64,000 nucleotides of DNA. Source: Cordilura impudica (taxonomy: Eukaryota > Arthropoda > Insecta > Diptera > Scathophagidae). Within the stretch, counting starts at the first letter, position 1, and every line of letters begins with the position of its first letter. A program made the position numbers and the translations under genes. The stretch lies in the NCBI GenBank assembly GCA_963682025.1, contig OY821517.1:229007928-229071927 (forward strand). Reading direction: 5' to 3'. The notes under the pieces were generated by a model. It was not told the origin of the DNA. It was given only the letters and a program-made list of their open reading frames with translations, and did no database searches. Positions 12,460 to 23,119 of this stretch are shown piece after piece.

Positions 12460-13065
12460 TGGGCAATTCACAATGGGTAATGTATCGTTGTATCTGTTGT
12501 ATCGTGTATCACTTTACAATAGTGTATAATTGTTGTTGGTAATTTTCACTGAAAAATCTGATACACGATCCAACTTCATTTGCTATGTTTAGTAAATGTT
12601 GTATATTGTATCATAACATATCAGTTCCAAGTGAATGCCAATTTTTATGAAAAAGAAAAAACAAATACATAGAATTTTATCAGCATAAATAATAATAAAA
12701 TAAAATATGGCAAATAATGCAAATACATCGATAAGTTTATTTATATAAAAATTAATGTTTATATTTTTAGTATGTATTTTCTCTTTCAGTACCAACCAAG
12801 ACATTTAAAATTTTTTTTTTCATTATAAATTAAAATGCAGAGGTACGTAACTAAAACTCCAGGGTATATCTCACGACCAAAAAGCAAACACTGACAAGCG
12901 TTTTCTCTTGTACAAAATAGCAGAAGCGGTGAACCGATCTTCCTCGTTGGATCGAAAATTACTAAAGAAAGCGTTTTACAATATGAAAATATAACTGTGT
13001 GTTCACAACAAATGATTGTATTGTGTATTTCAATACAATATACAACACCTATTGTGAATTGCCCA
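12460..13065. mobile_element. 606-bp MITE with TGGGCAATTCACAAT inverted ends, TSD AAT
   Basis: Ends are TGGGCAATTCACAAT (12460) and its complement ending at 13065, flanked by AAT (12457-12459 and 13066-13068). The homologous DINE-like copy at 49866-49868 has a single AAT and no MITE, which is an empty site. A second copy of the MITE is at 28008. The conserved 71-codon minus-strand frame inside (12589-12804) recurs in the other copy but resembles nothing and is probably chance. A 3-bp duplication and GGGC-type ends would fit a PIF/Harbinger- or CACTA-like origin; superfamily uncertain. Confidence 0.88.
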
Positions 13066-14472
13066 AATGTAAATTTAGCAAAAAAAATTTATGTATTAAT
13101 TTATTTTAAGAGAAAAACACAAAAATAACGTTTGATGTTGTATTTTTTGTGTGTAATATTTACATATACATACATACACATATTAAATAATACAAATAAT
13201 ATACATATATTATATATATGTATGTATGTATATTCATAGTAACTGCATGTTAGAAATAAATGGGTATATTATTTTATTTACATAAAATTCTGCAATATTT
13301 TGTTGTGGGGAAAATACATTTCTTTTGCATTAACAGAGAGTCACTTCATTTATCTCAGCGTGACTATGCCACAGTATATGGCGCCACAATTTTTGTTCTA
13401 ATTAGCTTTGCAATAGTTATTACTATTTTAACATGAATGTCAATATTTTCAACTATATATCATACAGAACAATGTTAAGAGTATACACGGGCTGGTCTTT
13501 TATTTCATACGTTTTTTCATTATTCTTTTACAAATATGAACATAAGTTTGGCATGTTAACTTTTTGTTGTCTTTACAAAATAGAGTTACCGAGGTCATCA
13601 ATGAGTTTTTTGCTTTCAAAACAGTTCTACATAGTTATATAGACCTATTATTCTGCTTTACCTACAAAATATCTGATTGCGATTACATCTAATTTTTAAA
13701 AATTGTTTATAATTAATAAAGCATTATTATGCACATAAATACAAAATTGCACTTTTTAAATTTTCCATTCAAATTTAAGAAAATATCAATTCTAATAAAA
13801 ACTGAAATTTAAATTTCCAATTATAAATTAGAAAATATTAATTGAATTTCAGAAAATCATATCAAAACGTCGGAAATAATAATTTTAAATTTAGAAGACA
13901 TCAATTGCTTCTTTAATATATAAATTTTATTCGTTAAACACAAATTGAAATTCAAAAAAAAAACACCAAATATGTTTACATTTAAAAATGTTTACAATTA
14001 AAAAAAAATATTGCCATTCAAGAGATATTAATAACTTTTCAGTACCGCGATTCAGTAACTTCTTTTAACGATAGTCGAATGTGAAAAAAAGAAAATTGCA
14101 AAATTATCAGTATTAAAGTCATAATAATTAAAGTCAGCTGTTGTTGTTATCTAAACGACAACCATTTTTGTGTTGTTTATTCAATCGATAAAAACTTAAA
14201 TTTTTAGGTTGAAATGTCGTCATACATAAATAAAAATCATAAAATAGTGAAAATATTTTGCTTCTATTAAAAAACTTTTTTATATAAATAAAAAAATTAA
14301 ATAGTATATTCAATTCATTATTTCATTTTAAAATAAATAAACAGAAATCTTAGTAAAAAAAATAAAGATATTAAACATAAACATAAAATCATCCTGTCAA
14401 ACACGAAGTAATTTGTTTTTTTCTATTCTTTGTGTTTTTCGCTTATTTTGACAGAGGTGCCACTAGTTTACA

Positions 14473-14713
14473 ATTTGTCGACTGTCGTTAAGATGTATGT
14501 ACTTAGTGAATCACTTAATCCTTAGCGCAAACAACAATAGCTGTCGATATATTTTGCGATTGTCAGATCGTTGAATTTGAAATTTACAGAATCGCACTAC
14601 AGAAAATATTAATTTAAATTCAATGAATTTAAGAAAACTTCAAATGATATTTAAGAATTGCTAACATAAAAATTGTTACATACGTAAACGTAATTTGATG
14701 AGAATGTTATTTC
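14473..14713. repeat. 242-bp direct repeat module (second copy)
   Basis: About 97% identical by eye to 11451-11692 with an offset of about 3022 bp. Like the first copy it is followed at once by a DINE-like left end (TATACCCTCC at 14714). The native continuation of the module lies at 19337, after the nested element. Confidence 0.85.
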
Positions 14714-15743
14714 TATACCCTCCACTCCAGTGTGCAGAGGGTATATATAAGTTTGTCATTCCGTTTGTAATAATTAGAAAAAAAATCTGGACCCCATAAA
14801 ATATATATATTTGTGATCCTTATAACAAGCGGAGTTGATATGGCAATGTCCATCTGTCCGTCTGTGGAAATCACGATGACGGCTTCAATCGGGCAACTAG
14901 GTTGCTCGTTGGTATAAAAAATGATTCACTAATATCCTGAGAAGTTTGCTATTTAAAACCGTCCAAATCGGTTTATCTGGTCCCGAGAATTGAACGATGG
15001 AGTAAAAAAAGTCTTGAAAAAATATGAATTTCCTATGTTGTTCTTGTCACGAATGCGTTCTCAATAGGACAGCTAGGGCGCTTGTTGTTAGTGAGAATGA
15101 TACACCAACATCATGAGAAGGTTTCTGTTTTTTAAATCGTGACAATAGGTTTCATAGGTGCCGAGAAATCACTGAAAAGGTAAAAAAATATGATGTTTTC
15201 CTATATTGTTATTCTAAATTTTGTATTTTGTCACAGTTGTACTTGAAGTTTTTATGATCGTTGTGGTAATAATATAAAAACTCACCAATATCAACATTTT
15301 ATGGTGTAATATTTAAGTTAGTTAATTAATAAAAGAAACTATATAAAACCAATATCAATATTCTGCGATTTTTATAAGATCACACAATATTTCAAATTGA
15401 TACATACTACTGTTGCCAATATCAAAATACTATAAATAACATTCATATATTCTGTCTATGTATATCGATAATAAGCGTATATTAAAAATAATATAAATAC
15501 AAATTATTTTATTTATACAAAATACTGCAATTTTTAGGGTTGCAAAAAATAGTATGATTTTAAGGGTTCTACTTTTAGTACATACGTACTCGCATTCAAA
15601 AGTAGTAGTGAAACCATAAAATATCTACCCTGTAAAAAATTAGTAGTGTTAAAAAAAAAATTTTTGTCAGATGATAATAATATAATATAGATGTCAATAA
15701 TATTTAATTATAACACATTTTCAAAATTTATTATTTAATGTTT

Positions 15744-15875
15744 GGCGCAGGCAAACGCCATTCCCGGACTACCGAGAATTTAATGCACGAGTTATTCGCA
15801 TTAGGAATTTTTGCGGAGCTCAGCTCAATCAAAGTGCAATGATCAAGCCTCGCCCTGGGAAACATGTGTTCATGC
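15744..15875 (-). pseudogene. U1-psi: U1 snRNA pseudogene, 5'-truncated (copy 1)
   Basis: On the minus strand the sequence carries the U1 signatures CCCAGGGCGAGGCTTGATC and ATTGCAC, ATTCCTAATGCGAATAACTC (the stem with loop CTAATGCG) and the 3' stem GGGAATGGCGTTTGCCTGCGCC. These correspond to stem-loops II, III and IV of U1. The Sm-site position reads AATTCTCGG instead of AATTTTTGG, so it is damaged. The 5' end that pairs with the splice site, and most of stem-loop I, are missing, so this is not functional. The identification is from recalled human and Drosophila U1. It lies inside a DINE-like element. Confidence 0.85.
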
Positions 15876-15884
15876 TTTTCTTTT

Positions 15885-16008
15885 GCACAAACGCCATTCC
15901 CAACTACCAAAAATTGTAGACATGAGCTATCCACATCAGGAATAGTCGCGGAGCTCAACTCAATCAAAGTGCAATGATCAAGCTTCGCCCTGGGAAACAT
16001 GTATTCAT
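15885..16008 (-). pseudogene. U1-psi: U1 snRNA pseudogene, 5'-truncated (copy 2, tandem)
   Basis: A second copy of the same U1 segment, 136 bp from the first and in the same orientation, truncated at the same internal point. The Sm site is intact here (AATTTTTGG, complement of 15907-15915), while the third stem has changed (CTGATGTGGATAGCTC). Equal truncation in both copies shows that a truncated U1 retrocopy was later duplicated in tandem. An apparent open frame over both copies (15731-16012) is not a gene. Confidence 0.85.
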
Positions 16009-16220
16009 TCATTTCTTAGCACAAACCGAACTTCTTATGGCACATTAAAAATAAACTAATTGAGAAGTACAATTCATTATTACGCTGTATTATAATACTA
16101 TTTTCTTATTTTTTTACTAGCTAGTAAACAAAGTGATCGTATCATTGTGAACGAAATAGAATTGTAATTGTGTGCAGATTTGTTTTACTTAAAAAACTGT
16201 TTCTACAGATAGTAAATAAA

Positions 16221-16590
16221 ATCCCAGTGAACATTTTATGCAATAAGTGATCATGTGGAGTCTTTTTTGACTCCCCTGTGCTATTAAAACAGTCATAAAT
16301 GCGCTCTTTTGCTGATCACAAAATATTCTTTTGTTGGCAGGAAATATTACCTTACCCCCGACTCATATTGAGAACCTTTTTTATCCAATTTACTGATTAG
16401 TTTCGACTTATTTTTGAGTCATATTTAATGTCCTTTCTCTATAAATCACTTTTTAAGCGTAAGCAAAAATCATTTCTTAGTCTTTTTCTAATACCGCATG
16501 TGATTAATCAGTTTTTAATCATCAAAAGTGCTCGAAGAAGACACAGTAAGATAATTTATGTTAAAACAATCTTCGAAATGATTACTGGGA
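16221..16590. mobile_element. MITE with CCCAGT inverted ends
   Basis: Begins ATCCCAGTGAACATTTTATG and ends CGAAATGATTACTGGGAT. The ends pair as CCCAGTRA with AT on both outer sides, compatible with a 2-bp AT target duplication. There is no coding capacity. A longer element at 26282-27063 has similar CCCARTA ends. Confidence 0.5.
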
Positions 16591-16640
16591 TATAGTATAT
16601 TTTTGTTTACACACACATATACATAATGGCGCCAGTAAGC

Positions 16641-17202
16641 CATAGACGACAGCGGCTACACGACTACAGCCTGTCAAAAATAAAATACACATGTTTATAT
16701 GAAAACGATTATTTTGACACCAACACAGCTGCACGACTACATGACCACTTTTGCTGCTGTAGTCAACTTAGGCTAATTTCTATTTTTGTTGGCTACAAAA
16801 TAAAAATAGTGTTGACAATATAACAAAATATGTAAAAGATATTAGTGCCATGAAATATATTATTTTGTTGAAAAAATTAATCGCAAAATGAAATGCTATA
16901 ATAATTCCATTAATAAGTAAATTTATTTATTTATTTTTACGTTATAATAATGCATTATAAATAAGTAATATATTTAAGACAATTTTATATAGAATCATAC
17001 AAGTTTTTCTATTTTAATAAAGTAAAAAAAATATATAATTGGCACTACTGAAATAAAAATACTTTTGTATAAAAACAGCTGTTTATATTGTTGTTATATG
17101 TTGCTGTCGTTTTCAAAAAAATTAAGTAGTTGACTACACGACTACAATCGCAGCCAGCAGCATTTGTATCCGTGTGTTTGTGTAGCCTCTGTCGTCTATG
17201 TG
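16641..17202. mobile_element. Non-autonomous TIR element, CATAGACGACAG ends
   Basis: The left end CATAGACGACAGCGGCTACA and the right end TGTAGCCTCTGTCGTCTATG are inverted repeats with one mismatch. ACGACTAC recurs as a subterminal motif (16658, 16731, 17137). No clear flanking duplication is visible. A related fragment lies at about 24520-24830. Subterminal repeats suggest a hAT-like origin, which is only an inference. Confidence 0.5.
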
Positions 17203-18256
17203 TTTCATGCATAAGTAACAATTTCATTTAGTCTTATGAAAGCTTTTGAACAAAGCAGATATACGTCGCACTGTTTTGTGAAATCTTACATTGTTTTTTA
17301 ATAGGTACCAGTGATGCTAGGAGATTTTTACAGAAATCTCTACGCTAATGAAAAAAAATCCCTTTTTTTTCCCTACACCCACTTTTTTTCTCTCTACATT
17401 TTCCCTACACTACTTTTTTAAATTTTTCAAAAAAAAAATTTTTAATTTGTTAATTTTCAATTTCAATAATGCAAAAATAACATAAAAACGAAGAAAATAG
17501 CATAAAAAATAAGATAATTTCTATTTTTGTTGGCTACAAAATAAAAATAGTGTTGACAATATAACAAAATATGTAAAAGATATTAGTGCCATGATATATA
17601 TTATTTTGTTGAAAAAATTAATCGCAAAATGATATGCTATAATAATTCTATTAATAAGTAAATTTATTTATTTATTTTTACGTTATAATAATGCATTATA
17701 AATAAGTAATATATTTAAGACAATTTTATATAGAATCATACAAGTTTTTCTATTTTAATAAAGTAAAAAAAATATATAATTGGCACTACTGAAATAAAAA
17801 TACTTTTGTATAAAAACAGCTGTTTATATTGTTGTTATATGTTGCTGTCGTTTTCAAAAAAATTAAGTAGTTGACTACACGACTACAATTGCAGCCAGCA
17901 GCATTTGTATCCGTGTGTTTGTGTAGCCTCTGTCGTCTATGTGTTTCATGCATAAGTAACAATTTCATTTAGTCTTATGAAAGCTTTTGAACAAAGCAGA
18001 TATATGTCGCACTGTTTTGTGAAATCTTACATTGTTTTTTAATAGGTACCAGTGATGCCAGGAGATTTTTACAGAAATCTCTACGCTAATGAAAAAAAAT
18101 CCCTTTTTTTCCCTACACCCACTTTTTTTCTCTCTACATTTTCCCTACACTACTTTTTTAAATTTTTCAAAAAAAAAATTTTTAATTTGTTAATTTTCAA
18201 TTTCAATAATGCAAAAATAACATAAAAACGAAGAAAATAGCATAAAAAAATAAGAT
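16772..18256. repeat. Tandem duplication of about 741 bp
   Basis: 16772-17513 and 17514-18256 are direct repeats at least 98% identical by eye (offset 741 bp). The unit contains the right part of the CATAGACGACAG element and a segment with GGTACCAGTGATGC followed by pyrimidine-rich CCCTTTTTTTCCCTACAC. The paired minus-strand 60-codon frames at 17045 and 17786 are the two copies of one non-coding stretch. Confidence 0.9.
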
Positions 18257-18266
18257 AAGAATATCA

Positions 18267-19336
18267 TTAGAATTACATAAAAACAACATAAAAAACCAAC
18301 AGATATTACAAAAGAAATATTTTTACTATTCTGTATAATTCATCTTTTATATGGCTAGATGTGCATTTAAAATTTACACAATTAATTAAAATGGCTTGCA
18401 AATGGGATCTTATAACGTAAACAGAATTTTGGTTGTTGGTTTTAAAAGATATTTTTTTAAGACATTGGTTATTAGCATGTATACTTAGATCTGATTTATC
18501 GCAATTTAATATTTTTTCACAAGCCTTGCATCTGTATTTAAAGTCGTCATATTTGACCTGTTTCATCCCGTTAGCTTCTCGTCTCTCAACTAACTTGAGT
18601 AAAACCTTTGTTTTCTGTATTTCTTTGATGTGTTTTCAGCATCATCGAAAAACGAATCGGACATTTTTCTAAAATTAATTATGTTTACATTTATAATATT
18701 TTAATGTTCTTTTTATTTACAAACTTAATAAAATCGAAGAGATCTACAAGGATGGCGTATGTATTAAAAAAATGCACAAAAGTGTTTTTTACTTGTCATT
18801 CTTATTAAAGAAGCCACGTATTTACTTTCTCCACATTATAGAGTTATTACCAGATTTAAAAAAAGATATATATTTTTAATTTTAAAGTTTAAAATTGAAA
18901 TATATATAATATTAAGTTGTTAAAAAAAAACTTGCAAAAAATCCCTACAATTCGACAAAAGTAAGAAATCTTTTGCATTAAACACATAGACGCTAATTCA
19001 TTTATCGATGCGTTACAAATGGAATGACAAACTGATGTAAAAAGATCGGAAAAATAAAACTGATTAACGCTAGTACTTTTAAAATATAAGACATGGACAA
19101 GTATTCCGAAAAAGATCCAAAATTTAAAAATGTATTTTGTTTACTATCTTCTATTGACTTTAAAATTGTTAAACGTGAATGCTGAAAATTCAGAGTATTT
19201 GTTGTAATAAATTACCAAATTGATCAAATTGTTTACATTTTCATATATTTTATTTACATTTGTTACAAATCGTGCAAGAAAACCTAGGTGGAGGGTATCA
19301 AAGATTCGGCATAGCCGAATTTAACACTCTTACTTG
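18267..19336. mobile_element. Element Z, uninterrupted copy (zinc-finger fragment plus DINE-like right end)
   Basis: A 1.07-kb unit present three times: here, inverted at 37056-40070 (interrupted by element K), and 40452-40676 plus 53896-54530 (interrupted by a MITE carrying a DINE-like element). It ends with GGAGGGTATC, hairpin GATTCGGC/GCCGAATT and ACTTGTTT, the same right end as the DINE-like elements. The 5' part contains a zinc-finger gene fragment on the opposite strand. This copy supplies the empty sites for both interrupted copies (near 18710 for K and near 18722 for the MITE). Confidence 0.75.
18306..18670 (-). pseudogene. Zinc-finger protein fragment carried by element Z
   Basis: The minus strand starts near 18665 with MSDSFFDDAENTSKKYRKQR, meets a stop (TAG) at about codon 25, and continues in another frame as VKYDDFKYRCKACEKIL and then SDLSIHANNQCLKK. 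The C-x2-C...H-x5-C spacing resembles the single zinc finger near the N terminus of hAT-type transposases and related insect proteins. The in-frame stop and the frame change could be an unspliced intron (AAG then TTAG) or decay. Copies at 39740-40010 and 40452-40620 are further deleted. I do not recognise a specific gene. Confidence 0.45.
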
Positions 19337-20016
19337 TTTATATATAAATTTTCACAATTTTTTTTGGATGAAAATTTGAAGTTTTTCAGAAAATAAAGAT
19401 AACATTAAATTATTTTATTTAAAATGTTTGGGACTTTTGGTTTTTTGCGTTCGGCGTCCCTAATTTGATTATTTATTATTATAAATTTATTCTCTATGTT
19501 TTCAAAATATGGCAATATTTAAAAAAAAAAAGATGAGAGAGCTTTTTTTTTGGTTATTATTTTGTTACTCCATCCGACCTATATGGCCACAATGAAGAAA
19601 TATTTGGCCAGTTAAAAGAAATTATACAGCCATCTCCAATTAGCACGATTTAATGCATATAGCCACTCTACACAACCATTACATCTGCAATGGAGGTTAG
19701 GGCGAGCTATTTTATTAGCAAAAACTAAATTAAACGAGAAGTTATGTCATATAACCGGAAACGCATGCATATAGGTATAAACCCTAAATGCATGCCGATC
19801 AGCAACCACGATTACCAAAAAGCAAACACCGAAATAAATCCGAAATAATAGAAAAGACGAAAACCAACCCAAAGAATTTTCTGAAATAATTTGGTATTAA
19901 GTTTAACAAATGGTTTACTTTTTCCAATATTTTGTTTACATTTATTATCAATACTCAAACCGAGGTGGAGGGTATCAAAGATTCGGCACAGCCGAATTTA
20001 ACACTCTTACTTGTTT
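19337..20016 (+). repeat. 3' module and right end of DINE-like host copy 1
   Basis: About 680 bp starting ATATATAAATTTTCAC, with GTCATATAACCGGAAACGC and CATGCCGATCAGCAACCACG, ending in the GATTCGGC/GCCGAATT hairpin and ACTTGTTT. The same module is at 32895-33553 and, more diverged, about 52950-53435. Confidence 0.85.
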
Positions 20017-20053
20017 TCATTTCATATTAATCTTTTTAATTTACTCTGTTTTT
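20017..20053. repeat. MITE fragment left of element K1
   Basis: TATTAATCTTTTTAATTTAC followed by TCTGTTTTT matches 48007-48040 of the intact 481-bp MITE. The rest of this MITE copy continues on the other side of element K1 at 22543. Confidence 0.65.
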
Positions 20054-22542
20054 TGATGTGTAAACATCTATACGCGCAGGGGGTAAATTTCTATTTCACA
20101 ACACAATCGCAAAAATAGCGTAACACATCGGTGTGAGTTGAAGTGTAAATCGGTGTGACTTTATCTGATTGTATTTGTGAAAAAATTATGATGTGTTCTT
20201 TTCTAAACATTTTCCAATTGTCTTCAAAATACATCAATTGTATGTCAGAAAACATCAATTGAATTTCAGAAAACATCAATAGAATTTCAGAAAACATCAC
20301 TTGAATTTCAGAAAACATAAATAGAATTTCAGAAAACATCAATACAATTTCAGAAAACATCATTCGAGTTTCAGAAAACATCAACAGAATTTCAGAAAAC
20401 ATCAATAGAATTTCAGAAAACATCAATTGTATTTCAGAAACCATAAATATAATTTCAGAAAACATCATTTGAATTTCAAAAAACATAAATAGAATTTCAG
20501 AAAACATCAATATAATTTCAGAAAATATCATTCGAGTTTCAGAAAACATCAATTGAATTTCAGAAAGCATCAATAGAATTTCAGACAACATCAATTGTAT
20601 TTCAGAAACCATCAATATAATTTCAGAAAACATCATTTGAATTTCAGAAAACATAAATAGAATTTCAGAAAACATCAATATAATTTCAGAAAACATCATT
20701 TGAATTTCAGAAAACATAAATAGAATTTCAGAAAACATCAATATAATTTCAGAAAACATCATTCGAGTTTCAGAAAACATCAATTGAATTTCAGAAAGCA
20801 TCAATAGAATTTCAGAAAACATCAATTGTATTTCAGAAACCATCAATATAATTTCAGAAAACTCCATTTGAATTTCAGAAAACATAAATAGAATTTCAGA
20901 AAACATCAATATAATTTCAGAAAACATCAATTGTATTTCAGAAACCATCAATATAATTTCAGAAAACATCATTTGAATTTCAGAAAACATAAATAGAATT
21001 TCAGAAAACATCAATATAATTTCAGAAAACTTCATTCGAGTTTCAGGAAACATCAATTGAATTTCAGAAAGCATCAATAGAATTTCAGAAAACATCAATT
21101 GTTTTTCAGAAACCATCAATATAATTTCAGAAAACATCATTTGAATTTCAGAAAACATAAATAGAATTTCAGAAAACATCAATATAATTTCAGAAAACAT
21201 CAATGTGTTTCAGAAACCATCAATATAATTTCAGAAAACATCATTTGAATTTCAGAAAACATAAATAGAATTTCAGAAAACATCAATATAATTTCAGAAA
21301 ACATCAATTGTATTTCAGAAACCATCAATATAATTTCAGAAAACATCAATATAATTTCAGAAAACATCAATTGTATTTCAGGAAACATCAATTATATTTC
21401 AGAAAACATCATTTGAATTTCAGAAAACATAAATATAATTTCAGAAAACATCAATTGTATTTCAGAAACATCATTTGAATTTCAGAAAACAAAAATAGAA
21501 ATTCAGAAAACATCAATATAATATCAGAAAACATCATTCGAGTTTCAGAAAACATCATTTGAATTTCAGAAAACATAAATAGAATTTCAGAAAACATCAA
21601 TATAATTTCAGAAAACATCATTCGAGTTTCAGAAAACATCAATTGAATTTCAGAAAACATCAATAGAATTTCAGAAAACATCATTCGAGTTTCAGAAAAC
21701 ATCATTTGAATTTCAGAAAACATAAATAGAATTTCAGAAAACATCAATATAATATCAGAAAACATCGTTCGAGTTTCAAAAAACATCAATTGAATTTCAG
21801 AAAACATCAATAGAATTTCAGAAAACATCAATTGTATTTCAGAAAACATCAATTGTGTTTCAGAAAACATCATTTGAATTTCAGAAAACATAAATAGAAT
21901 TTCAGAAAACATCAATTGTATTTCAGAAAACATCAATTGTATTTCAGAAAACATCAATTGAATTTCAGAAAACATATATAGAATTTCAGAAAACATCAAT
22001 ATAATTTCAGAAAACATCATTCGAGTTTCAGAAAACATGATTTGAATTTCAGAAAACATAAAAAGAATTTCAGAAAACATCAATATAAATTCAGAAAACA
22101 TCATTCGAGTTTCAGAAAACATCAATTGAATTTCACAAAACATCAATAGAATTTCAGAAAACATCAATTGTATTTCAGAAAACATCAATTGTATTTCAGA
22201 AAACATCATTTGAATTTCAGAAAACATAAATAGAATTTCGGAAAACATCAATTGAATTTCAAAAAGCATTATTTGAATTGCTGAGAACATTAATTGTATT
22301 TCAGAAAACATCAATAGAATTTCAAAAAGCATCATTTGAATTGCTGAAAACATTAATTGTTTTTCAGAAATCATCAATTGAATTTCAGAAAACATCAATT
22401 GCATTTCAGAAAACATCAATTGAGTTTCAGAAAACAACATAATCGACTTATTTTTTATGCACTGGAAAATATGATGTTGATGTTTTCTTTAATTATTAGA
22501 TGTCTACACATCTCCCTTGTGATCGGACTCACAGGATTTTTT
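20054..22542 (-). mobile_element. Element K, copy 1: minisatellite-bearing mobile element
   Basis: Runs from TGATGTGTAAACATCT (20054) to AGATGTCTACACATCT and CTTGTGATCGGACTCACA near 22540. The short hairpin GATGT-GTAA-ACATC lies near both ends in inverted orientation. Between them is an array of a 21-bp unit (on the minus strand ATGTTTTCTGAAAT plus a variable 7 nt), about 105 copies. The host is the MITE found intact at 47758, whose CTCTGTTTTTCTTTCGCCAC at 48029-48048 is the empty site. Insertion is between T residues with no clear duplication, which would fit a Helentron-like mechanism. Minus-strand frames of 370, 63 and 329 codons repeat MFSEIQL-like heptads; see the findings on whether they mean anything. 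Confidence 0.7.
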
Positions 22543-22730
22543 TTTTGCCACATGCAGTGTTGTATTTTCATATATTTTGTCATGTCAAAATAGAAGTGCT
22601 TTAATTGAACGAATTACATGTGACTTTCCACATGTATTATACATAAGAAATGTTTGATGTGTATAAATTGCATGTGGTAAAAACATAAGAAAAAAAACAC
22701 AAGCAAAACAAGTCGTGAGATATCACGTTA
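22543..22730. repeat. MITE fragment right of element K1
   Basis: GCCACATGCAGTGTTGTATT and ATGTGACTTTCCACATGTAT match 48046-48150 of the intact 481-bp MITE with about 80% identity by eye. Further right the similarity fades. Confidence 0.6.
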
Positions 22731-23119
22731 AGGAGAAAACAATTTAGGGCTGATTTTTAGAAATCATTGACCTTTTATATATATTATAATATTATTAAAG
22801 CTTTTATCTTTTATATATTAAGTAGAATGCTATGAAAACATTTATAAATAATATAAATAAAATAATATACCGATTTATTTCTAATACGCGGTTATTACGG
22901 TTATACATACATGTATAGATTATATATATATATATATTATTTAGAGTTTTTTTATATTTGCAACAGTAGCATGTATCAATTTGTAATATTTTGCGATATT
23001 ATAAAAATCGCAGAATATTGATATTGATTGTAGGTATATTTTTTTATTTAATATATGTACATATGTACATGTAAATATTATATACAAAAAAGATAACATC
23101 AAAAGTTAGTGTAGTGTTT
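22731..23119. other. AT-rich spacer
   Basis: Contains AT dinucleotide runs near 22925-22940 and fragments similar to the body of DINE-like elements (for example CAATATTCTGCGATTTTTAT reversed near 23000). No gene or clear element boundary is visible. Confidence 0.5.

Larger units (their letters stand above)
14714..19336 (+). mobile_element. Nested DINE-like element inside host copy 1
   Basis: Left end hairpin at 14714-14745, core near 14850, right end with GGAGGGTATC, GATTCGGC/GCCGAATT hairpin and ACTTGTTT at 19336. The sequence left of 14714 (GAGAATGTTATTT) joined to that right of 19336 (ATATATAAATTTTCAC) reproduces the continuous junction near 32890. The body contains U1 pseudogenes, MITE-like repeats and a tandem duplication. 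Its last kilobase (18267-19336) is the zinc-finger-fragment element Z, which shares the same right end, so the pairing of this left end with this right end is inferred from the restored junction. Confidence 0.65.
11693..20016 (+). mobile_element. DINE-1/INE-1-like Helitron relative, host copy 1, with nested insertions
   Basis: Left end: hairpin ATACCCTC...GAGGGTAT at 11694-11722, then the core GATGTCCGTCTGTC near 11828. The body continues to the 242-bp module (14473-14713), is interrupted by a second DINE-like element (14714-19336), and resumes at 19337 with a 680-bp 3' module that ends GGAGGGTATC, hairpin GATTCGGC/GCCGAATT and ACTTGTTT at 20016. The uninterrupted junction is seen at about 32890 in the copy at 27145-33553. 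From established knowledge, Drosophila INE-1/DINE-1 has a TATACCC...GGGTATA left end, the GTCCGTCTGTCCG core, a hairpin right end finishing CTTGTTTT and no target duplication. The element has no coding capacity; its small open frames are not supported. Confidence 0.75.

Noticed and set aside
12589..12804. A 71-74 codon minus-strand frame conserved in both AAT-flanked MITEs (also 28137-28361).
   Set aside because: Conservation is explained by the MITE being duplicated as a whole; composition is simply AT-rich and a 9-bp repeat length change lies within it.
15731..16012. 93-codon frame with an internal repeat.
   Set aside because: It overlaps the two U1 snRNA pseudogenes; the peptide repeat is the RNA gene duplication read as codons.
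17045..17968. Two near-identical 60-codon frames (17045-17227 and 17786-17968).
   Set aside because: They are the two units of a 741-bp tandem duplication in a non-autonomous element; there is no domain and no independent support.
20220..22440. CRISPR-like appearance of regularly repeated short units.
   Set aside because: There are no unique spacers; units are contiguous 21-mers with substitutions, no cas genes are present, and the context is a eukaryotic transposon.
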